64,000 nucleotides of DNA from Capra hircus. Taxonomy: Eukaryota > Chordata > Mammalia > Artiodactyla > Bovidae. The DNA is taken from assembly GCF_001704415.2 (NCBI RefSeq), contig NC_030811.1, positions 51,077,591-51,141,590 on the forward strand, given 5' to 3'. Positions 57,612 through 64,000 of this stretch are shown piece by piece (within the stretch, counting starts at the first letter, position 1; each line of letters opens with the position of its first letter). A model generated the notes under the pieces. That model ran no database searches. It was given only the letters and a program-made list of their open reading frames with translations, and had not been told where the DNA came from. The position numbers and the translations under genes were made by a program.

Positions 57612-57795
57612 ATAGATAGCAGAGTAACAGTTAGGAGCATGGACTCTATCAAACTTTTGGCCCAGATCCCAGCTGTAATACTTCTTAGCTGTGTGGCCTT
57701 GGGAGAGTAATATGATCAAGCTAAATCTCAGCTTCCCCAGGGCTAAGATGCTAACACCAATTATAACCATTTCCTAGAGCTGTTACTGTGAGAAT
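57612..57795 (+). mobile_element. MIR SINE
   Basis: AACAGTTAGGAGCATGGACT, CCCAGCTGTAATACTTCTTA, GCTGTGTGGCCTTGGGAGAG and TCTCAGCTTCCCCAGG in MIR order; well-preserved core. Confidence 0.85.
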
Positions 57796-57897
57796 TTGTT
57801 TTACATATTCGAAAAACCCATTATCAACCATTATCATACATATTCAAACTACCATTTATCCATGGTAAAGAGCAAAGCTGGGAAGAAGTCCAAAAAC

Positions 57898-58003
57898 TTT
57901 TTTTTTCTTGGCTATTCCCTGCAGGCTGTGGGATCTTAGTTCCCCAACCAAGGATCAAACCTGGCAGTGAGAGCACTGAGTCCCAACCACTGGATTGCAA
58001 GAG
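57898..58003 (-). mobile_element. CHR-type SINE
   Basis: T-run, GGATCTTAGTTCCCCAACCA, AGGATCAAACCTGGCAGTGA and ACTGAGTCCCAACCACTGGA: reverse-complement CHR. Confidence 0.8.
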
Positions 58004-59025
58004 AATTACTTGAATACTTTAAATCATGCCAAACTTCTAGTTGACGTCTCATAAAACAGAGATATTGTAGCCTAAAAAGTGAGATACCCTTAATTCTCAC
58101 CATGGGGAAAAGAGCTGCCGGTGAAGAGTTCGAGGCAGAAGGCGGCAGACAAGGATATCTGGCGTCTTGAATAGGTGGGACCAGCCCAGAAGGAGTGGGC
58201 CCAGAAGATAGGGCGATATGGAGCCTGGTGAGGCGGGAGAATGGGGCTTGGATAGGGACTGGAGTGGACAATGACTTCAGAAGAGAAGAGGGATCTGTCA
58301 TCCACACTTCTTGTATTTTTTCTAGCACTAACTGAGAGATAATCTTTCCAATATATTTGATCCACATTTTGCTAAACAGAGGGATTACTTTTTTATTAAA
58401 TAATTCTTAAAATGTTATGAATAGAACCTAAGTAAGAGTACCCTAAAGAGTTCAATAATGACCTTTGGAGATGTCTGGTAGAAAAATATGCTTTTCTTAC
58501 TCACTGGATTCTCACAAGGAAACTGGTGGGCATGAAATGGAGGCAGCTATTGCTCCACATTGAGTCTTATGATACTGAGAGGGTTTTCGTATCTGTTGTT
58601 TTTCATTCTTTTTTTTTTTAGTGAGTGATTTAAATGTTTCTTCTCTACATAATAGGATAGGAAGTAGCAGAAAACAGAGTCCATATATGGTCCCAAAAGT
58701 GAATATCCTTAGATATTACTAATAAGAACAGTAGTAATGCAATTATGAGAATTCCATTGTCTACTCAGCAGTGGCTACTATAATAATCCCTCAAAACACC
58801 TTGCTCTGTTATTTTTGAAATATGTCTTCTTTTGATTGGGAAGCAATAAAGAAACATCGTTTAGGGTTTGAAAGGAGAGTTCAAGTCATTTAATCCAATC
58901 CTGTCCTTTTAGAGTTGACAAAACTAAGACCTTTAAACACTTATTGCCTTGACAGTATTTAACAGTCAGATATAGTAAGGGCATTTCTGCCTTAATTCAG
59001 AAACAAGAGAACAATAATAATTATT
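58004..59025. other. Unique sequence with a GC-richer patch
   Basis: 58085-58300 is clearly richer in G/C and CpG than its surroundings and may be a fragment of a processed pseudogene, but I could not identify a parent in any frame. The rest is AT-rich with a T-run at 58610-58619. Confidence 0.45.
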
Positions 59026-59235
59026 GCAAACTGTGATTGAACATTTACAATGGGTCAGACACTAGTTGTTTCACATGTATTATTTCGTTCCTCCCTCGCA
59101 ACAACCCTGTAAGAAAAGTTCTATTGTAAGAAATTCCTATGGTAAGAAAAGTCCCCGTTTTGCCAAGAAGGAAACATGAGCTCTAGAGATGTTATTTTAC
59201 TCACCCTAGATCACACAGATAAAAGAGCCAGAAAT
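59026..59235 (-). mobile_element. MIR SINE
   Basis: TGAACATTTACAATGGGTCA, TTTCACATGTATTATTTCG, CAACAACCCTGTAAG and ACCCTAGATCACACAG, reverse-complement MIR. Confidence 0.72.
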
Positions 59236-59591
59236 TAATAAAAATCCTAATGAAATCAAGTCTGCATGAAATCAAAGCCCAAGCCCATAATTACTAACAC
59301 TGCCTGTGGCAACTCAGTGGAAAGGGTCTTGAGTTCTAGTGCCAACTTTATTAATAACTTGAAATGCAGTGTCACAAAGTCATAGCTTTCTAGTTCTCAA
59401 TTCCTAATACTAGAAAGAGGGGTTATTTCTGTTCTGTTTGTCCCATAATTGTATGAGTAAGATGAGATAATAGATATTAGAGTTATTTTTTAAGTATTTT
59501 ACAAATGTAAGGAGACATCTAAAGCTGGAGAATAAAACAGTGGTGTACAAAGAAACATTTAGCTCTCTTACAAGAAAAAAGTATGGATTAA

Positions 59592-60605
59592 AAATATACA
59601 AATAGCTCATACAACCCAACAACAGTAAAATAAACAACCCAATTGAAAAATGGGCAGAAGACCTAAAGAGACATTTCTCCAAAGAAGAAATACATATGGC
59701 TGACAGGAATATAGAAAGTTGGCAACATCACTAATTACTAGCAAGAAATGCAAATCAAAATTATGGTGAGGCACCACCTCATGCCTGTCAGAATGGCCAT
59801 CTAGTCTCCAAATAACAAACTCTAGAGAGGGTGTGGAGAAAGGGGAACCATCCTACCCCCTGGTGGTAGGAATGTAAGTTGGTATAGCCACTACAGAAAA
59901 GAGTGTGGAGGTTTCTTAGAAACCTAAAAATAGAGCTACCATATGATCCAGCAATCCCACTGCAGGCACATATCCAGACAAAACTGTAATTCAAAAAGAT
60001 ATATGCCACTAAGCACAGCACAGAACAGCAGCGTTCACAGCATCACTATTCACAACAGCCAAGACAGAGAAACAACTTAAATATCCACCAACAAACGAAT
60101 GCATAAAGAAGATACGGTACATATATACAATGGAATATTACTCAGCCATGAAAAAGAATGAAATAATGCCCCTGGCAGCAACATGGATGCAACTAGAGAC
60201 TATATGCTCAGTGAAGTAAATCAGAGAAAGAAAGACAAGTACCATATGATATTACTTATATTTATGATCTAAAATATGACACAAATGAACTTATTTATAA
60301 AATAAACAGACTTAAAGCCATAGAGAACAGACAGGTGTTTGCCAAGGGAAGGGGGTGTGGGAGAGGGATCAATTAGGCGTTTGGGAATAACATATACACA
60401 TTATTAAATATAAAACAGATAAACAAAAAGCTCCTGCTGTATAGCACAGGGAACTATATTCAATATGCTGTGATAAACCATAATGAAAAAGAATTTTGAA
60501 AAGAATGTATATATAGGTATAACTGAGTGACCTTGCTTTACAGTAGTAATTAATACGATATTGTAAATCAACTAATACTTGAACTTTTTAAAAAAGGAAA
60601 AAAAG
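59592..60605 (+). mobile_element. Old L1 (L1MA-like) 3' part
   Basis: 5'-truncated ORF2 end (CCAATTGAAAAATGGGCAGA, ATGATCCAGCAATCCCACTG, TACTCAGCCATGAAAAAGAA) and 3' UTR (AGCACAGGGAACTATATTCA, TTGTAAATCAACTAATACTT) with an A-rich tail. Flanks AAGTATGGATTAA (59579-59591) and AAGTATAGGTTAA (60606-60618) look like a diverged 13-bp duplication. The remaining ORF2 end is full of stops and indels. Confidence 0.85.
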
Positions 60606-60618
60606 AAGTATAGGTTAA

Positions 60619-61289
60619 CAGAAGAAAGTCAATCCGTTTACCTATTAACATTTTTATTCATGAGTGGGCATGGAAATGTTACCTGTGACACTAGTATGAA
60701 AGCTGTTGTCATGTAAGAACAGGGAGCTTGGTCTTCTGGATAACTAAGATACATCATGATGGAATTCAGAATTAGACCTCAGTTTATCCACAACACAGAT
60801 AGCTCCAGGAGCTTCTCTACAGTAGGATTTGTCAACCTCAGCACTTCTGACTTTTTGGACTAGATAATGCTTTATGTGGGAAGCTGTTCTGTGCATCTCT
60901 GACCTATACCCACTCCATGACAGTAGCATCCCCCACACAAATTCCAACAGCCAAAAATACCTTCACATAATGGCACTGTCCTTCCCCTGCTCAACAGAGA
61001 TCATGGCACAAGAACATTATCTCAAAGTAACTCCACATTAACAAATGTGAACTGAAGAGATAAAACAAATAAGCATGCTGTTTTAAATAAAAAGAAATGA
61101 TGACTAGAAAAAATATGCCCAAATAGTCAACTAACACATCATCAACTTCCAAGGTGAAATCAGTCAGTACAAAATTACAGCGTTGCACAGCAGCAATATT
61201 AACAAGCAAAGACAAAAAAAGAGACTAGGAGACAGAGAATAGCCCAACAAAAAACAATGACTTCCATTTTGTGAAAATGAAGGAGAGTT
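60619..61289. other. Unique sequence
   Basis: No gene or confident repeat. Confidence 0.5.
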
Positions 61290-61400
61290 TTTAAACAGAT
61301 TTATTAATGTACAGTTACATATCATACAACTAACTCATTTGAAATTCATAGAGTTGTACAACTAACACCACAATTAAATTTCAGAACAGTTTCAGAGAAT
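61290..61400 (+). mobile_element. Old L1 3' UTR fragment
   Basis: ACAGTTACATATCATACAAC, ACTCATTTGAAATTCATAGA, GTTGTACAACTAACACCACA resemble the L1M/L1ME terminal region. Confidence 0.6.
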
Positions 61401-61619
61401 GAAAGAGTTTTAACCTGTGATTACATGCTGCCAGTATAATGGGAATCCTTATATTAGAGATTAACAAAGCATCTCTCCAGAAGTAAACATCCTAACCAAC
61501 CATCACCAAGTGGCTGAATAAAACATAAGCATTGTTTCCTCTTTGAGTGGGTAGCTTCCTGTGAAAAAATATATACATTGCCTCTCCCCTTTTATTACTC
61601 CTCTAATAATATTGATTAT

Positions 61620-61832
61620 AAGTGAAGTCGCTCAGTCGAGTCTGACTCTTTGTGACCCCATGGACTGTAGCTATCAGGCTCCTCCATCCATGGGATTTTC
61701 CAGGCAAGAGTGCTGGAGTGGATTGCCATTGCCTTCTCCAGAGGATCTTCCTGACCCAGGAGTCGAATCCGGGTCTCCCGCATCGCAGGCAGACGCTTTA
61801 CCGTCTGAGCCACCAGGGAACGCGTGTTAGTG
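61620..61832 (-). mobile_element. Bov-tA SINE, well preserved
   Basis: Bov-A part then reverse-complement tRNA head (AGACGCTTTACCGTCTGAGC). TTGATTAT on both sides (61612-61619, 61833-61840). The box sequences are among the best preserved here, but it is a SINE head, not a tRNA gene. Confidence 0.92.
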
Positions 61833-61961
61833 TTGATTATGGTGTAGGCCAATTTATTGTATTTGAGAATACTTAGAGTAAAAAGTTCTTTACATTAAGG
61901 CTCTTTGTCTCTAATTGCTTCTGTACGTTATAACTGAAATGACTCATAACTATAGTAGCAT

Positions 61962-62267
61962 GTCCCTGATAGTGCAGTTGGTAAACAATCCGCCTGCAAT
62001 GCAGGAGACCCTGGTTTGATGCCTGGGTCGGAAAGATCTGATGGAGAAGGGATAGGCTATCCATTCCAGTATTTTTGGACTTCCCCTGTGGTTCAGCTGG
62101 TAAAGAATCCGCCGACAATGTGGGAGACCTGGGTTCTACCCCTGGGTTGGGAAGATCCCCTGGAGAAGGGAGAAACTACCCACTCCAGTATTCTGGCCTG
62201 GAGGATTCCATGGACTACAGTCCATGGGGTCGCAAAGAGTCAGACATGACTTTCACTTTTCACTTTC
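61962..62267 (+). mobile_element. Dimeric Bov-tA SINE in one target duplication
   Basis: First unit: tRNA-like head (TCCCTGATAGTGCAGTTGGT) with a short Bov-A start to about 62072. Second unit: a full Bov-tA from GGACTTCCCCTGTGGTTCAG to TTTCACTTTTCACTTTC. The duplication ATAGTAGCAT flanks the whole composite (61952-61961, 62268-62277); no duplication lies between the units. Confidence 0.88.
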
Positions 62268-62277
62268 ATAGTAGCAT

Positions 62278-63418
62278 ATCTAAGCTAGTTTAGACCTTTG
62301 GCAGGAATAACACTATTCTTTTAACGCCCAAGTTCCATTAGGTAACCCTTAGAAAAAGGCATTTATTGTTTGTTCTGCTAGTAACTGAACCACTCTTTGC
62401 ATACTTGGATGCATAAGCATGCAAAATGGAAATTTTTATCCTAAGTTATGTGCTATACTTTGCATACAGAACAAAAGTTGTTTAAATATATGTGGGGAAT
62501 TCAAATGTATTTCCTCCATGAAGAAAATAATCTTAAACAAAGGTCTAATTTGAGATTGTATAGAAAAAAATTAGACATCCCTCTCATAGGCTGTTTAGTC
62601 CTATGCCCCACTGTACCCCATCCCAATCCCGTCGTTAACAAAATGTTGTCACAGTACTTGAACATGATGCAATAAGAAAGGCATTTCAACAAACAATGAA
62701 ACACTAAGAAACTCCCTCCATAAGAACAGGTTATTCATTTATTCCTAAATCAATAAGCCAGTAAAAGCAAGATCATATTTGATCTGGCAAAACCTCCTGT
62801 GCTTTTAGAGTCTATGAAAAAGGAACAGGAAAAAAAGAATTCTTCTCTATGTTTTATGTATAATAAGAACACTCACTAAAAGATTTTTATGTATGATGAT
62901 GACAGAGTAGTTAGATTGGTTCATTGCTTAGCATTAGAAGGGCAGTGCCCTCCAGTCTTCCCCCAGTTCAACCTTAAATAAACAACAGTCCTTTTAGTTT
63001 TCAATGTACAACTTGGCTCACATCACACCAGGAATTACTTTTGTATGAAGGCTGCCACAAAACAATTACCATGGAACGCTCCACTGGCAGTTAGAACCAA
63101 TATAAGCTATTGCAAGCAAGCGACACAATTTAAAATAAACAGCAAAATATTGAGTGTGAAGAAATGTTAATCGGGTATGTCCATCTGACTGCTGTAACTT
63201 TAAAACATGCAGAGTAAAGCTAGCTTTTTTGTCAAAGTCACTTACTATTCAGAAAAAGCTTTTCAGCTTCAACAAAAACATCCAAGAAATAAAATGAGGG
63301 CAAAAGTAACATTCAAGTAGATGTGTTTTAATTTATGCCACTTGTAAGAGACTTTAAAAAAAAAAGAAGAAGCAGGGTTTTCAGTCTAATGTGATTCCTA
63401 AGTCTTTATTCTTCTCTA
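62278..63418. other. Unique sequence
   Basis: 1.1 kb; no gene or confident repeat. A-run near 63356. Confidence 0.5.
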
Positions 63419-63630
63419 TGAGCTTCTCAGGTGGCTCAGTGGTAAAGAATCTGCCTGCCAACGCAGGAGATGTGGGTTCAATCCCTGGGTCGGGAAGATT
63501 CCTTAGAGGAGGAAATGGCAACCCACTCCAGTATTCTTGCCTGAAAAATTCCATGGACAGAGAAGCTTGGAGGGTTACAGTCCATGACGTCTCACAGAGT
63601 TGGACATGACTGAGCACACACACACAGAGG
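63419..63630 (+). mobile_element. Bov-tA SINE
   Basis: Head ATGAGCTTCTCAGGTGGCTC, B-box GGTTCAATCCC, Bov-A part, end ACTGAGCACACACACACAG. Confidence 0.92.
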
Positions 63631-63670
63631 CACTGTACTCACAAGTTCAGGGCTTCAGAGAAAGAAGACA

Positions 63671-64000
63671 CAGGACTCCCCCACTATCCAAAAGGAGCGC
63701 ATCCCAATGAAGCATTCTTAAGCTGAAATGGCATAAATGAAAGCAGCAATTACGTTAAGACACATCTTGCCAACAGAGGTACAAAATAAATTGAGATCAA
63801 GCACAGATGCTCACAGACACAGTTTGAAGCTATAGCAGCTTGATGCTGAGTGTGGTTCCAGGGGAAGGAGCTTGGCAGTGCTGCTCTCACTTAGGAAACA
63901 TGCTGCCTCTGTCATGGTTCACTACAACGCAAATGCTGACCCCTATTTTTGTTTTTCACTTTTCTTGTAAAAGCAGAAATCCTCTCAGATTTCTTTTGAT
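63671..64000. mobile_element. Second copy of the unnamed TIR family, cut by window edge
   Basis: CAGGACTCCCCCACTATCC start and the same internal order as 16797-17208 (TTAAGACACATCTTGCC, AGCACAGATGCTCACAGA, TTGATGCTGAGTGTGG, GAAATCCTCTCAGATTTCTT). It continues beyond the window. Confidence 0.65.

Noticed and set aside
57936..58367. 143-codon minus-strand open frame as a gene
   Set aside because: It runs through the CHR SINE into the GC-rich patch, has no recognisable domain and no supporting signals.
61620..61832. tRNA gene suggested by A- and B-box-like sequences in Bov-tA heads
   Set aside because: Each lies at the head of a SINE with target duplication and Bov-A body; no complete cloverleaf with acceptor pairing was seen.

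Overview
This window is intergenic or deep-intronic DNA from a bovid or other higher ruminant. The diagnosis rests on the repeats. BovB (RTE-clade) LINEs with their ACTGA 3' tails, Bov-A2 and Bov-tA SINEs, CHR-type tRNA SINEs and ruminant L1 elements occur together from end to end, and this mix is confined to pecoran ruminants. I cannot separate cattle, sheep, goat or a relative. I see no host protein-coding gene, no functional RNA gene, no CRISPR array and no bacterial-type feature. Every long reading frame I can explain belongs to a dead retrotransposon (endonuclease/reverse transcriptase ORFs of BovB, ORF1/ORF2 of L1).

Layout. 1-7.4 kb is BovB-rich: two 3' copies in tandem orientation, a 57-bp mini-insertion, a BovB 3'-end hairpin, and an almost complete minus-strand BovB with its GC-rich 5' UTR, itself broken by a SINE fragment and a second BovB. 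7.4-19.6 kb is AT-rich unique sequence with older repeats (an MLT1-like LTR, a Tigger1-like DNA transposon with TA target site, a second TIR element, MIR, a MER5A-like element), scattered SINEs and two more BovB 3' copies. 19.7-24.2 kb holds two BovB copies head to head. 26.6-32.8 kb is a plus-strand L1 with an 11-bp target-site duplication and a nested Bov-A2. 40.2-43.0 kb is a BovB whose 5' part is inverted. 44.4-50.7 kb is a near-complete minus-strand L1 with a 17-bp duplication and a 5' UTR carrying ~140-bp tandem units. 52.0-57.4 kb is the longest stretch without recent insertions. 57-64 kb returns to MIR, CHR, old L1 and Bov-tA SINEs.

The elements are related as a system of autonomous LINEs and dependent SINEs. 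BovB supplies the machinery thought to mobilise Bov-A/Bov-tA SINEs, whose 3' parts share sequence with the BovB 3' end. All copies here are inactivated by nonsense changes (many of the CGA-to-TGA or CAA-to-TAA type), frameshifts or truncation.

I found no convincing new biological system. The best leads are a possible gene-conversion tract between the head-to-head BovB copies, two BovB insertions with the same 5' truncation and shared variants, tiny 3' transductions at both L1 copies, the monomer-like L1 5' UTR with a splice-like deletion in the other copy, and a dimeric Bov-tA inserted as one unit. Family names come from recognising consensus sequence by memory, without a database search.
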